Origin: Clostridiales bacterium
GTDB taxonomy: Bacteria > Bacillota > Clostridia > Saccharofermentanales > Saccharofermentanaceae
NCBI GenBank assembly: GCA_017428545.1
Contig: JAFRQR010000014.1
Location: 62,001-126,000, forward strand
DNA: 64,000 nt
Direction: 5' to 3'
The stretch's first letter is position 1, and every line of letters starts with the position of its first letter. Of the stretch, positions 8,404-16,610 are shown one piece after another. A program made the position numbers and the translations under genes. Below the pieces are notes generated by a model. It searched no databases and had not been told where the DNA came from. It saw nothing but the letters and a program-made list of their open reading frames with translations.

Positions 8404-9759
8404 TCAAATGTCTTTTTGGATAAAGTACATTTTGACACCGTCAGAGATGGAATAAGCGATCTGATCGACCACCTGATCCTGCTGAAGCATCTCTCTGTCA
8501 TTATCGTCGGAAAGGTATGCCACCTCGATCAAAGCACCGGTCAGGCCGTGCTCTCTTAGTACGGCATAGTTATCGGCTTTGACCGGAGTTCCGTTCGTTT
8601 CGAAAGCCGGGATATTTCCGACGATGTTGTCGTAAAGGCAGCATCCGAGAAGGAAATTGTCCTCGTTGTGGCGCCCGTAATACTCTTCCCGGATCGGAAA
8701 ATCAGAACGCTGGAACTCGGAATTTTCGGTCATCTGGCGGCGTTCACTCTCGATAATAGAGTCGTCGGTGACATAGAAGATCTGGTTGCCGTGAAGGGTG
8801 CGGGTCTCACTGGAATTCAGATGGATCGACAGGAAAAGCACTTTCTCGAGTTTGTACTCCATCTCGAAAAGCTCATTTAAGTCCTCGCCGACGCCGCTTC
8901 CGACCATGATGCCCATACCGCCGGAGGCAACGGTATCTTCGTTGATGTAGATGCTTTGCCAGAGAAGGTCACGAAGTTCATCGGCACGCTCTTCCGGGAA
9001 GGGGAGGATGCCCTGTTCCTGCGCGATGTCCAGGCAGATCAGGTGTGTCTGTGCGAGGCGGTTGTAAAGAGAGACCCAGCTGTTATCGGTGCGGAGCATA
9101 TGCACGGTCGCGCCTCGGGAAGTAAGCTCCTGCTCGACTCTTTTGGCGATCCGGAGATTAAAGTCGCACTCGTTATATTGCGGGTTATCAAACGGGAAGA
9201 CACAGCCGGTGTCACGTCCGCCGTGGCCCGGATCGAGGATGATGGTATATCCGGAAAGATCGTCACTGGAGATGTCTTTAGGGAGAGTGTAGCCCGGGTC
9301 GTTAAAACCGGAATCATCTTGCTTACCGTCATCGTAATCGTCATAGTCGTCGTAATCATCGAAGTCGTCAAAGTCGTCATCTCTGCTGATCCTTCCGCGG
9401 CTGCCGCTTGACGTATTCTCCTCTTCCTCGTCGTCTTTCGGACGGTAGAAATCACCACGGGATCCCGAAGAAGAGCGGTTGGAAGAAGACGTGCGGTAGG
9501 AAGAAGAACTTCTTCGTTTTTCTCTCTTCGCCTCAGCGTCTTTGCCCTTTGTAAAATACATGATGCCTGCAAATACTCCGAGACCGACGAGTGCTCCGCA
9601 AACAAAGATCAGCATGCGTGTCCAGAAGGAATCGCCGGAACGCTTTTTCTTTGCCTTTTTGGCGTTGGAACGGGGTCTTGGTTCATTTGTGACAGCAGAA
9701 GATTGACTCCCGTAGGCGTCTTCAAATTCCGCCGTGAGGGAAGCTTTTGGATTTTTCAT
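8404..9759 (-). CDS. Membrane-anchored N-acetylmuramoyl-L-alanine amidase with acidic Asp/Tyr linker
   Basis: A 451-residue paralogue of the downstream amidase, same domain order: basic cytoplasmic N-terminus, one membrane helix (about 49-69), low-complexity linker (75-160), Amidase_3 domain (about 170-448). The motifs are intact: DPGHGGRDTG with His179, Glu197 in the CDFNLR region, His313 in LSIHLNS and Glu412 in LIEVAY. The linker is Arg/Ser-rich, then strongly acidic, with FDD/YDD repeats at about 129-144, encoded by a short imperfect trinucleotide-like repeat near 9330-9381. The start is supported by AAAGGA 7 bases upstream. Its likely role is wall remodelling or daughter-cell separation. 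Confidence 0.9.
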   Translation of the reverse strand: MKNPKASLTAEFEDAYGSQSSAVTNEPRPRSNAKKAKKKRSGDSFWTRMLIFVCGALVGLGVFAGIMYFTKGKDAEAKREKRRSSSSYRTSSSNRSSSGSRGDFYRPKDDEEEENTSSGSRGRISRDDDFDDFDDYDDYDDYDDGKQDDSGFNDPGYTLPKDISSDDLSGYTIILDPGHGGRDTGCVFPFDNPQYNECDFNLRIAKRVEQELTSRGATVHMLRTDNSWVSLYNRLAQTHLICLDIAQEQGILPFPEERADELRDLLWQSIYINEDTVASGGMGIMVGSGVGEDLNELFEMEYKLEKVLFLSIHLNSSETRTLHGNQIFYVTDDSIIESERRQMTENSEFQRSDFPIREEYYGRHNEDNFLLGCCLYDNIVGNIPAFETNGTPVKADNYAVLREHGLTGALIEVAYLSDDNDREMLQQDQVVDQIAYSISDGVKMYFIQKDI

Positions 9760-9783
9760 ATGTGTTTCCTTTCTAAAAGAAAA

Positions 9784-10527
9784 TCAATGTAGTTTGGAGA
9801 AGATCTCTCCCAATCCTTCGTGGAAAACGATCTCGGCGTAGCGATCCTGCGGCGTCTCATCACGGTTCATGATGATCAGATGTTTTCCGCGGAAATAATT
9901 GGTCAGTGTTGCGGCCGGATATACCGTCAGGGAAGTGCCGCCGATGATGAACACATCAGCTTTGGCAAGTGCCTGGATCGCGTTCTCCCAGGCCTCATGC
10001 GGCAGGCTCTCTTCGTAGAGAGTAACATCCGGACGGAGCATCCCGCCACAGGAACAGTGGGGGACCGGCTCGGTCGAAGTAAACAGAAGATCAGAAGGAT
10101 ATTCCTTCTTGCAGCGGTCGCAGTACACGCGCTGTGTCGTGCCGTGCACTTCGTACACGTTTTTGCTTCCCGCTTTCTGGTGAAGACCGTCGATATTCTG
10201 GGTGATCACGCAGGTGAGCTTGCCTTTCTTTTCCATCTCGGCGAGCTTAATGTGAGTGATGTTCGGCTCGATCGTCCGTACATCCATCTTCTGTTTGTAG
10301 TATTCGAAAAAGACCTTCGGCTGGTCATAAAGGCAGCTGTGGCTCAAAAGATATTCCGGCGGGTACTTGTCGAACTGTACGTCATGCTGGTTGTAAAGCC
10401 CGTCTTTGCTTCGAAAATCCGGGATCCCGCTTTCGGTGGAAACGCCTGCTCCGCCGAAAAAGACGACGGATCTTGCTTCATCTAAGATCGCTTGGAGTTT
10501 TTCTAACCGCTCTTCAAAAGACGCCAT
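9784..10527 (-). CDS. cobB: NAD-dependent protein deacylase of the sirtuin family
   Basis: A 247-residue Sir2-family enzyme that removes acyl groups from lysines using NAD+. Visible motifs: GGAGVSTESGIPDFRS (25-40) for NAD binding, QNIDGLH (110-116), catalytic His128 in EVHGT, and four zinc cysteines (136, 139, 158, 160; the second pair has only one residue between). The length fits bacterial sirtuins. The ATG at 10527 is preferred over a GTG 6 bases upstream because GAGGTG lies at proper distance. It is followed at 24 bases by the amidase gene start on the same strand. Confidence 0.93.
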   Translation of the reverse strand: MASFEERLEKLQAILDEARSVVFFGGAGVSTESGIPDFRSKDGLYNQHDVQFDKYPPEYLLSHSCLYDQPKVFFEYYKQKMDVRTIEPNITHIKLAEMEKKGKLTCVITQNIDGLHQKAGSKNVYEVHGTTQRVYCDRCKKEYPSDLLFTSTEPVPHCSCGGMLRPDVTLYEESLPHEAWENAIQALAKADVFIIGGTSLTVYPAATLTNYFRGKHLIIMNRDETPQDRYAEIVFHEGLGEIFSKLH

Positions 10528-10621
10528 AAGCACACCTCATCCTTTCTCGAATCTACACTTATTGTAGCATAGTGCTTTTCCAATAGTGTGACGGATTGTT
10601 CATGCTGGGGCGTCTGAAAAT

Positions 10622-10654
10622 AAAAAGGATGTCACTTTTGATGACATCCTTTTT
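10622..10654 (-). terminator. Rho-independent terminator after tRNA-Thr
   Basis: A 13-base inverted repeat (10622-10634 with 10642-10654) with a 7-base loop. On the minus strand it ends in a T-rich run, right after the tRNA-Thr gene. Confidence 0.75.
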
Positions 10655-10661
10655 GTCTTTG

Positions 10662-10737
10662 TGGAGCCTTTAACCAGGATCGAACTGGTGACCTCATCCT
10701 TACCATGGATGCGCTCTACCTACTGAGCTATAAAGGC
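10662..10737 (-). tRNA. tRNA-Thr (anticodon GGT)
   Basis: On the minus strand a complete cloverleaf is visible: acceptor GCCTTTA paired with TAAAGGC, D arm GCTCAGTAGGTAGAGC, anticodon arm CATCC-ATGGTAA-GGATG (anticodon GGT), T arm with GGTTCGATCC-like loop, and an encoded CCA end. It reads ACC/ACT threonine codons. It has its own promoter and terminator. Confidence 0.95.
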
Positions 10738-10768
10738 AGGTAAGTGCTTTTTAAAAGGCACGACATAC

Positions 10769-10797
10769 AGTATGTCATCTACAAAGGAAAAAGTCAA
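10769..10797 (-). promoter_or_regulatory. Promoter of tRNA-Thr with an overlapping palindrome
   Basis: Minus-strand TTGACT (10797-10792), 17-base spacer, CATACT (10774-10769). A perfect 7-base inverted repeat, GACATAC-A-GTATGTC (10762-10776), covers the -10 box and could be an operator. Confidence 0.6.
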
Positions 10798-10841
10798 GAT
10801 AAGACCTTAAAACTCGGGAATAATTGAAGCGAAAGGCCATG

Positions 10842-10885
10842 AAAAAACTCCGGCTCGAAAAGCACTTTTCGCATCCGGAGTTTTC
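10842..10885 (-). terminator. Rho-independent terminator after tRNA-Gly
   Basis: Arms AAAACTCCGG (10844-10853) and CCGGAGTTTT (10875-10884), with a nested GAAAAGCACTTTTC near-palindrome in the loop. The minus-strand transcript ends in six T. Confidence 0.7.
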
Positions 10886-10959
10886 TGGAGCGGATAAAGG
10901 GAGTCGAACCCTCCTGTTCAGCTTGGGAAGCTGACGTTCTACCGATGAACTATACCCGC
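10886..10959 (-). tRNA. tRNA-Gly (anticodon CCC)
   Basis: Minus-strand cloverleaf with acceptor GCGGGTA / TATCCGC (one G-T pair), anticodon arm TCAGC-TTCCCAA-GCTGA (anticodon CCC), T arm GGGTTCGACTCCC and encoded CCA. It reads GGG glycine codons. Confidence 0.95.
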
Positions 10960-10977
10960 AGTTCTTTTGCATAATCG

Positions 10978-11006
10978 ATTTTGCCATGCCGGATACGATA
11001 TGTCAA
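10978..11006 (-). promoter_or_regulatory. Promoter of tRNA-Gly
   Basis: Minus-strand consensus TTGACA (11006-11001), 17-base spacer, CAAAAT (10983-10978), about 18 bases before the tRNA. Confidence 0.6.
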
Positions 11007-11052
11007 ACCCGTCTTAAAGCCTTAACCGTAAATACATAAGAGTTTCACGGGT

Positions 11053-11080
11053 TTGAAATAAAGGAGTTGTAGTATAAAAT
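11053..11080 (+). promoter_or_regulatory. Candidate promoter for the 11125 lipoprotein gene
   Basis: TTGAAA (11053-11058) and TAAAAT (11075-11080) with a 16-base spacer, 44 bases before the ATG. Confidence 0.45.
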
Positions 11081-11124
11081 AGACAAGGAATGTAGTGGCG
11101 GAAAACATTCGAAGGAGGCCGGGA

Positions 11125-11826
11125 ATGGGAAAACAAATCGCAGGGATCCTGCTTAGCATCTTTGTTCTTTTTTCATGCGTTTCATGCTCGCAGCCGGTCA
11201 ACAGCGAACAGACTCAGCCGGCGACTATGATCGATGTGCAGATCGTTTATAAGAACAATCAGATCTGCTATTCCATTATTGAAAACGGAGACGAAACTTC
11301 CCTTTACATGTTCAATGCGGCAGCCCAGCCGATCTACGATATCTACGGCCTTTCTGCCACCGCAGCGGATCTTCAGCCGGGCATGAAGGTTTCTCTTTCC
11401 TATGACGGATATATTCTGGAGACCTATCCTCTTCAGTTTTCCGGGGTTTCGGAGATCCGCGTGACGGATCTTGGTGCCAACAGCGTCGAGTTTTTGTCTT
11501 CCATGATCTCCGGCATGTTCCCGTCCTCGACTCCGGCTGAGATCGAGCAGTGGGAGATCACATTCTCCGGAGACGAGTTCCTAAATGCAAAAGAAAAGCG
11601 CGCGCTGGAGTTTTTCTTAAATGAGAAGTGGGAGGGCACCGCAATCAAGGTCGAACCGAAGGATGAAGAGAAGAGGAAAAATGCCGGAAGGATCAATGTC
11701 ACGACAACGAATAACAAAGATGAGACGGTGACGCTGACCGTCAATATCGCAAGCGGCCTTCCTGACCAGGCACCGATGGAAAGAACGATGACGGTGCATC
11801 TTGAAAAAGGAAAGTGGACGATGTAA
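11125..11826 (+). CDS. Putative lipoprotein of unknown function
   Basis: A 233-residue protein with a short signal peptide and a cysteine-containing lipobox near residues 17-21 (FSCVSC, Cys21 or Cys18), so probably a surface lipoprotein. The mature part contains a first beta-rich stretch (about 30-115) and a second half with alternating charged and hydrophobic strands ending in TMTVHLEKGKW. No family was recognised. Start at 11125 is chosen because AAGGAGG lies 7 bases upstream; a GTG at 11095 in frame lacks a site. The gene stands alone between its own promoter and a terminator shared with convergent pckG. Confidence 0.7.
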   Translation: MGKQIAGILLSIFVLFSCVSCSQPVNSEQTQPATMIDVQIVYKNNQICYSIIENGDETSLYMFNAAAQPIYDIYGLSATAADLQPGMKVSLSYDGYILETYPLQFSGVSEIRVTDLGANSVEFLSSMISGMFPSSTPAEIEQWEITFSGDEFLNAKEKRALEFFLNEKWEGTAIKVEPKDEEKRKNAGRINVTTTNNKDETVTLTVNIASGLPDQAPMERTMTVHLEKGKWTM

Positions 11827-11867
11827 GAAAGATCCTCTTTTTCACGCTTTTCGGATATGTTTCGTAT

Positions 11868-11906
11868 AAAAAAGCGGCTGTCTTCGAGAAAAGACAGCCG
11901 CTTTTT
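11868..11906. terminator. Bidirectional terminator between the lipoprotein gene and pckG
   Basis: A stem of about 15 bases (AAAGCGGCTGTCTT with AAGACAGCCGCTTT) with A-rich and T-rich flanks, serving both convergent genes. Confidence 0.8.
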
Positions 11907-11926
11907 CTATCTCATGCTTTTGAACC

Positions 11927-13726
11927 TTAAGCGTTAAGACGAGCCTCGAGAGCATCCAGCTCAGCAAAGAGTTCCTTCGGCATCTTCGGACCATAGGACT
12001 CGAAGTGTGCACGGATGGACTTAGCTTCTGCTTTCCACTCTTCCTTATTGACGGTGAGCAGCTCTTCCATGTCAGCGTCTGTTACGCTGTCAAGGCCGGT
12101 TCTGTCGATGGCATCTACTGTCGGGAGATATCCGATCGGAGTCTCAACAGCTTTGCCTTCTCCGGAGCAGCGCTCAACGATCCACTTCAGAACACGGCTG
12201 TTATCGCCGTAGCCCGGCCACAGCCACTTGCCGTCTTCGGACTTTCTGAACCAGTTAACATAGAAGATCTTCGGCAGCTTGTCAGCGTCGGTAGCCTTAC
12301 CGATGTCGAGCCAGTGCTGGAGATAATCACCAACGTGATAACCGATGAACGGGAGCATGGCGAACGGATCACGACGAACCTGACCTACCTTATCGGAGAT
12401 AACGGCAGCGGTGATCTCGGAACCCATGATAGCACCCATGAAGATACCGTGGTTCCAGTTGAAGCTCTGGTGAACCAGCGGGATAGTTGTCTTACGACGG
12501 CCGCCGACGAGGATCGCGTCAACAGCAACACCGTTCGGATCTTCCCAATCCGGAGCGATAACCGGGCACTGCTTAGCCGGAGCTGTGAAACGGGCGTTCT
12601 TATGCGCAGCGACTTCGCCACAATCCGGTGTCCAGTCTTTGCCCTGCCAGTCGATGAGGTGCGAAGGAGCATCGTAGCCGATGCCTTCCCACCAGATGTC
12701 GCCATCGTCTGTGAGAGCGCAGTTTGTGAAGATAGTATTCTCTCTGCAGGAGAGCATAGCGTTCGGATTGGACTCCATGGATGTTCCCGGAGCAACACCG
12801 AAGAAACCGGCTTCCGGATTGAGAGCGTGGAGACGTCCGTCAGCACCGAACTTCATCCATGCGATATCGTCGCCGAGAGTCTGTACTTTCCAGCCCGGAA
12901 TGGTCGGAACGAGCATAGCCAGGTTGGTCTTACCGCAGGCAGACGGGAAAGCGCCGCAGATGTGCTTAACGTTGCCGTTCGGATCTGTGAGCTTCAGGAT
13001 GAGCATGTGCTCGGCAAGCCAGCCCTCTTCACGAGCGAGAACGGAAGCGATACGAAGAGCGAAGCACTTCTTTCCGAGAAGAGCGTTTCCGCCGTAACCG
13101 GAACCATAGGACCAGATGAGTTTTTCTTCCGGGAAGTGAGCGATGTACTTTTTGTCCATCGGAGCGCACGGCCATGTGGTTGTGTCCTTAGCGCCGTTTT
13201 CCAGAGGAGATCCGACGGAGTGAATGCAAGGGATAAACTCGCCGTCAGAACCGAGCTGCTCAAGTACAGCGTTTCCGACGCGGGTCATGATCATCATGTT
13301 GACAACTACGTATGCGCTGTCTGTGATCTCGATACCGATCTTGGAAATCGGGGAACCTACAGGACCCATGGAGAACGGGATAACGTACATGGTACGGCCG
13401 TGCATGCATCCTGTGGAGAGCTCTGTAAGAGTCTTTTTGAGTTCAACGGGATCGATCCAGTTGTTTGTCGGGCCTGCATCATCTTCACTCTTGGAAGCGA
13501 TATAAGTACGGCCTTCTACACGAGCTACGTCAGACGGATCGGATCTGAACAGATAGCACCCCGGGTGCTTAGCTTCGTTTAATTTTGTTGCCATTCCACT
13601 GGCTACCATTGCGTCGAGCAGTTCCTGCTTTTCTGCCTCGGTACCTTCAATCCAGCGGATCGCGTCAGGTTGAGTCATCTTGGCGATCTCGTCAACCCAG
13701 TTCTGCAGTTTAACATTAGTTGTCAT
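11927..13726 (-). CDS. pckG: Phosphoenolpyruvate carboxykinase (GTP)
   Basis: A 599-residue enzyme of the GTP-dependent family (these are near 600 residues; ATP forms are near 540). It interconverts oxaloacetate and PEP with GTP, in gluconeogenesis or, in fermenters, in the PEP-to-oxaloacetate direction towards succinate. The phosphate loop reads [15 protein letters not shown], followed by the metal site DDIAWMKFG; the C-terminal part has [15 protein letters not shown], typical of the family. Of two in-frame ATGs, 13726 is preferred because AAGGAG is 8 bases before it and only 2 bases before 13732. Confidence 0.96.
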   Translation of the reverse strand: MTTNVKLQNWVDEIAKMTQPDAIRWIEGTEAEKQELLDAMVASGMATKLNEAKHPGCYLFRSDPSDVARVEGRTYIASKSEDDAGPTNNWIDPVELKKTLTELSTGCMHGRTMYVIPFSMGPVGSPISKIGIEITDSAYVVVNMMIMTRVGNAVLEQLGSDGEFIPCIHSVGSPLENGAKDTTTWPCAPMDKKYIAHFPEEKLIWSYGSGYGGNALLGKKCFALRIASVLAREEGWLAEHMLILKLTDPNGNVKHICGAFPSACGKTNLAMLVPTIPGWKVQTLGDDIAWMKFGADGRLHALNPEAGFFGVAPGTSMESNPNAMLSCRENTIFTNCALTDDGDIWWEGIGYDAPSHLIDWQGKDWTPDCGEVAAHKNARFTAPAKQCPVIAPDWEDPNGVAVDAILVGGRRKTTIPLVHQSFNWNHGIFMGAIMGSEITAAVISDKVGQVRRDPFAMLPFIGYHVGDYLQHWLDIGKATDADKLPKIFYVNWFRKSEDGKWLWPGYGDNSRVLKWIVERCSGEGKAVETPIGYLPTVDAIDRTGLDSVTDADMEELLTVNKEEWKAEAKSIRAHFESYGPKMPKELFAELDALEARLNA

Positions 13727-13880
13727 ATGCATTACTCCTTCCGTATTTTAATCCGTATTTTTAGTATGCCTTCGGACACACTGTGGATTTGGTATTTGGC
13801 CTTGCGATAATCGGTCTGAAAAGCCTTGCTGAAATAATCGCAAATCACTTCAAATATTAGCACAGATCGCCTCGAAAGAC

Positions 13881-13920
13881 AATAAAAACACCCCGGTGAG
13901 AAAGGAGAAACACCGGGGTG
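13881..13920 (-). terminator. Rho-independent terminator after the zinc-ribbon/HD gene
   Basis: Perfect arms CACCCCGGTG (13889-13898) and CACCGGGGTG (13911-13920) with a T-rich tail on the minus strand. Confidence 0.8.
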
Positions 13921-13952
13921 AAAAAGAAAGGAAAAAGAAACTGAAGTAATAA

Positions 13953-14765
13953 TTAGTCTTTTGCTACAGAGGACGAGAAACTGTACTGTTTTACAACTTC
14001 CTCATTCTCATAGATCTTGGTCTGCCACTTGTTAGCAGTCTGCAGGACCATCGTGTACGGATTCTCTTTTCCGTCGATCAGTTCCATGTTGTCCTGATAG
14101 CTGATCGCCTGAGCTTCGTCATCAGAAAGGAGCATGTACTGGGAAACCAGGAAGAGAGATCTTACGCCTACGCTCATGTGAACGAGCTTCGGGTTGATCG
14201 TATATGTCGGAGCTACGGAGAGGGAACGTCCGCCGAAGGACAGACCCAGTGTGGAAGAAGATGTCTTTTCTTCGAGGAGGAAGAGAGGCTTACCTTCCAC
14301 GCCGACCTTACCGACATCGTGGAACAGAGCCATAACGATCGCGGACTCGTCATCGAGCTGCGGCATCAGGGTATCTTTGATGCGGAGAAGCTGCTTCGCT
14401 ACGCCTACGGAGTGGATCAGAAGACCCTTTTCAAATGCGAGAGGTCCTTCGATCTCAGCCGGAGCTGTGAGCCAGGAAGTACGGTTCTCGAGGAAATCGA
14501 TGAAGTGATCGAATTCAGTCTTTCTCTTAATGATCTTAGACTTCAGATCTGCATAAAGTTCATCAACGTTATCTTTTGTTACCATGATCATCGGCATGAT
14601 GGCGCCAACTACATTTCCCTTAGCAGTAACACCGCTGCCGGAAGAAGATGAAGCTGTGGGAACACCCTGTACGTTTCCCTGACCGTCTGTAAAATCATAC
14701 TTACACTTCGGACATCTGATCGCCTGATTCGCAATCGTCATACCACAATCTGGACACTTTTTCAT
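13953..14765 (-). CDS. Zinc-ribbon plus HD-domain protein
   Basis: A 270-residue protein with an N-terminal zinc ribbon (CPDC and CPKC within the first 21 residues), a Gly/Ser-rich link, and a central HD-type metal-dependent phosphohydrolase-like region: HSVGVAKQLL, then ALFHDVGKVG containing the HD pair. HD proteins hydrolyse phosphate esters or nucleotides; the substrate here is not evident. A later segment (about 180-250) resembles a fused recognition domain seen in HD proteins of mobile or DNA-handling systems, but this is weak. The start is set by AAAGGAGG 6 bases upstream; an earlier in-frame ATG at 14819 lacks one. It is transcribed alone, from a promoter at 14847-14875 to a terminator at 13881. 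Confidence 0.7.
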   Translation of the reverse strand: MKKCPDCGMTIANQAIRCPKCKYDFTDGQGNVQGVPTASSSSGSGVTAKGNVVGAIMPMIMVTKDNVDELYADLKSKIIKRKTEFDHFIDFLENRTSWLTAPAEIEGPLAFEKGLLIHSVGVAKQLLRIKDTLMPQLDDESAIVMALFHDVGKVGVEGKPLFLLEEKTSSSTLGLSFGGRSLSVAPTYTINPKLVHMSVGVRSLFLVSQYMLLSDDEAQAISYQDNMELIDGKENPYTMVLQTANKWQTKIYENEEVVKQYSFSSSVAKD

Positions 14766-14846
14766 ATGAACCTCCTTTGATGTGGATCCTCTCATTTGTA
14801 TAGGATTCACATCCTTCACGTTTCCTTTCGGGATGTTTATGTGATT

Positions 14847-14875
14847 ATTCTACAACGGATTCCATCATCAGACAA
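14847..14875 (-). promoter_or_regulatory. Promoter of the zinc-ribbon/HD gene
   Basis: Minus-strand TTGTCT (14875-14870), 17-base spacer, TAGAAT (14852-14847). Confidence 0.5.
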
Positions 14876-14923
14876 CCTCAAAGACCTTTGAAGTCAACAA
14901 AAAACGAAATTTTAACAGGTTGT

Positions 14924-15805
14924 TCATTTTTTGCGGAATTTCGGAGGATGGTTGACTTTGTAATGGCGGTGAAGGCCGCGGAAATAGGTACCGAAGTGGA
15001 ATTGTTTCGGGAAATACTGCATACGGTTATAAAGGTGCGCGGTAAGCACCATCTCAAGTTCCTGAGGATTGACCTGACGGTTCTGGTTCATCATGAAATC
15101 CGTGGTACCGGGGGCTTCGAAATAGAAGCGGTAGTTGGCTCCGTATGCATCTCCCAAGCCCAGGATATGACCGAATTCATGCGCGCATTCCTGCTGGAAA
15201 GCGTGACGGTCGGCATTCTGTCTGATCGTCGCGATGCCCGGATGTTTTCTGGACCAGTTAAGTGTCAGCGCTTCCGGCTGGAAACTCTTAAAGAAACCCC
15301 ATCCCCAGCGCCACAAAGGACTTGTCACGTAACCGGCCCTGTTCTCGGAATAGGACATCTTCACTTTAAGGAAACGCTGATGCGGGTAATCGTTTACCGC
15401 CTGCGGAGTCTGGTAACGGATGAACTCCAGGGTGACACGGGCAGAAGAAGGATCCGGCTGCATCTGCTCATCGAGCGGGTTGTTATCCTGGGTGAGCACA
15501 CGGTAACTGGCGTGTGCACGCGCAAGCTCATAGCCGTCGTCTTCAAGCCAGGACATCGGATATTTTCCGGACCAGTTTCTGCGGATGCCGGCCTCGGCGA
15601 CATCTGCGTAGGTGATATTCGTGCCGGGATAGTAACGGAACATCTTGGAAGAATAGCGGACGAACACACGTATACGCACACTGTTCCCGTTAAGGATCAG
15701 CTGGACCGGCACCTTGTTCGGATGCGGATACCTTATCGGGTATCGCTTGGACAGGGTGCGGGAAACTATGTCACGTTTTGTGTTTGGATCATAGACATGT
15801 TTCAT
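14924..15805 (-). CDS. Metzincin-like metalloprotease without signal peptide
   Basis: A 293-residue protein with the zinc motif HEFGHILGLGD (209-219: His209, Glu210, His213, third ligand Asp219) followed about 20 residues later by a Met-turn candidate (FMMNQN, 237-242). HExxHxxGxxD with Asp as third ligand is known from snapalysin and some other metzincins. The N-terminal part (1-195) is basic and aromatic and was not recognised; it starts MKHVYDPNTKR with no hydrophobic segment, so export by Sec is not expected. GGAG 8-10 bases upstream of the ATG supports the start. It could be a toxin-like or self-processing protease released by another route, but this is inference. It is divergent from the 15913 gene. 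Confidence 0.7.
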   Translation of the reverse strand: MKHVYDPNTKRDIVSRTLSKRYPIRYPHPNKVPVQLILNGNSVRIRVFVRYSSKMFRYYPGTNITYADVAEAGIRRNWSGKYPMSWLEDDGYELARAHASYRVLTQDNNPLDEQMQPDPSSARVTLEFIRYQTPQAVNDYPHQRFLKVKMSYSENRAGYVTSPLWRWGWGFFKSFQPEALTLNWSRKHPGIATIRQNADRHAFQQECAHEFGHILGLGDAYGANYRFYFEAPGTTDFMMNQNRQVNPQELEMVLTAHLYNRMQYFPKQFHFGTYFRGLHRHYKVNHPPKFRKK

Positions 15806-15912
15806 CTTTCTTCTCCAAAGTCCGATTTTCCCTCATTCTATCAACAGAATACCACGAAATGAAAGGAAAGAGTATAATAGACGTACTAAGCACTTCTAGG
15901 GAGAGATGGAAG

Positions 15913-16176
15913 ATGAAACTCGAAGGCAAGACTTTCAAAATGAACGTGGTACTTCAGATCCACGTCGTAGAGCATAATAACGCCAAGGCTTCTTTTGTAA
16001 AAGAACTTGACGAGGCGCTCGTGCAGCTGTGCCGCGAGATGAATGTGCCTTTCCCGCTGTGGCTGTCGAAGAACACCAGGGAGTTTGCCCAATTTCATCA
16101 GACGACGTTTTTTGAAGACCAGTTTTCCGATAACAAGGTCCCGTTTGACCGGTTCATGATCAAGCTGATCGGATAG
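15913..16176 (+). CDS. Small conserved-looking hypothetical protein
   Basis: An 87-residue soluble protein with no recognised family. It has a beta-rich start (KMNVVLQIHVVEHNNA), a helical centre (VKELDEALVQLCREM) and an aromatic C-terminal half. The longer upstream reading frame is not used: the ATG at 15913 has GGGAGAGA at good distance, and a TATAAT box lies at 15873-15878. The gene precedes rqcP by 81 bases, so a shared transcript with rqcP and ftsB is possible. Confidence 0.6.
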   Translation: MKLEGKTFKMNVVLQIHVVEHNNAKASFVKELDEALVQLCREMNVPFPLWLSKNTREFAQFHQTTFFEDQFSDNKVPFDRFMIKLIG

Positions 16177-16257
16177 GTGCTTTTCAAGAAGAGTCGGATA
16201 GTGCTTTTAAGTAAAGAATAAAGACACAGGCCTTTTGCGGCCGATAAGGAGTATAGA

Positions 16258-16515
16258 ATGCGAATCGATAAATATCTGAAAGTTTCCCGTGTGGTAAAAA
16301 GAAGAACGGTGGCCAATGAGGTCTGTTCCGCAGGGCGTGTCCTGATCAACGACAAAGTCGCAAAACCGGGAACGGAAGTAAAGACCGGCGACATCGTCAC
16401 GATTAAATTCGGTAACGGCGAGACCCGTTTCCGCATCCTGACCATCAAGGAGACCGTCCGAAAAGAAGAGGCATCCGAGATGTACGAGCTTCTCGAGGGG
16501 ACCGAGGTCGAGTAA
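16258..16515 (+). CDS. rqcP: S4-domain RNA-binding protein RqcP (YabO/Hsp15 family)
   Basis: An 85-residue single S4 domain: MRIDKYLKVSRVVKRRTVANE followed by a GRVLINDKVAKPGTEVKTGD loop. In Bacillus, RqcP binds stalled 50S subunits and helps RqcH add poly-Ala tails in ribosome quality control. GGAG 8 bases before the ATG. As in Bacillus, the gene precedes a DivIC/FtsB-like gene. Confidence 0.9.
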   Translation: MRIDKYLKVSRVVKRRTVANEVCSAGRVLINDKVAKPGTEVKTGDIVTIKFGNGETRFRILTIKETVRKEEASEMYELLEGTEVE

Positions 16516-16610
16516 CTTACAATTCAGTTACAAATGCCCGTAAACGAGATACAGAAGTTCTTTTTTGTGAGATAAATATGGTAAGTAATTATCTTCGGAG
16601 AAAGGACTCT

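Noticed and set aside
9330..9381. Short repeats suggesting a CRISPR or tandem array
   Set aside because: They code for the Asp/Tyr linker of the amidase; there are no spacers of constant length.
12005..13582. Long plus-strand reading frame (525 residues) opposite pckG
   Set aside because: It is the antisense shadow of a strongly supported enzyme gene; it has no ribosome binding site and no protein family.
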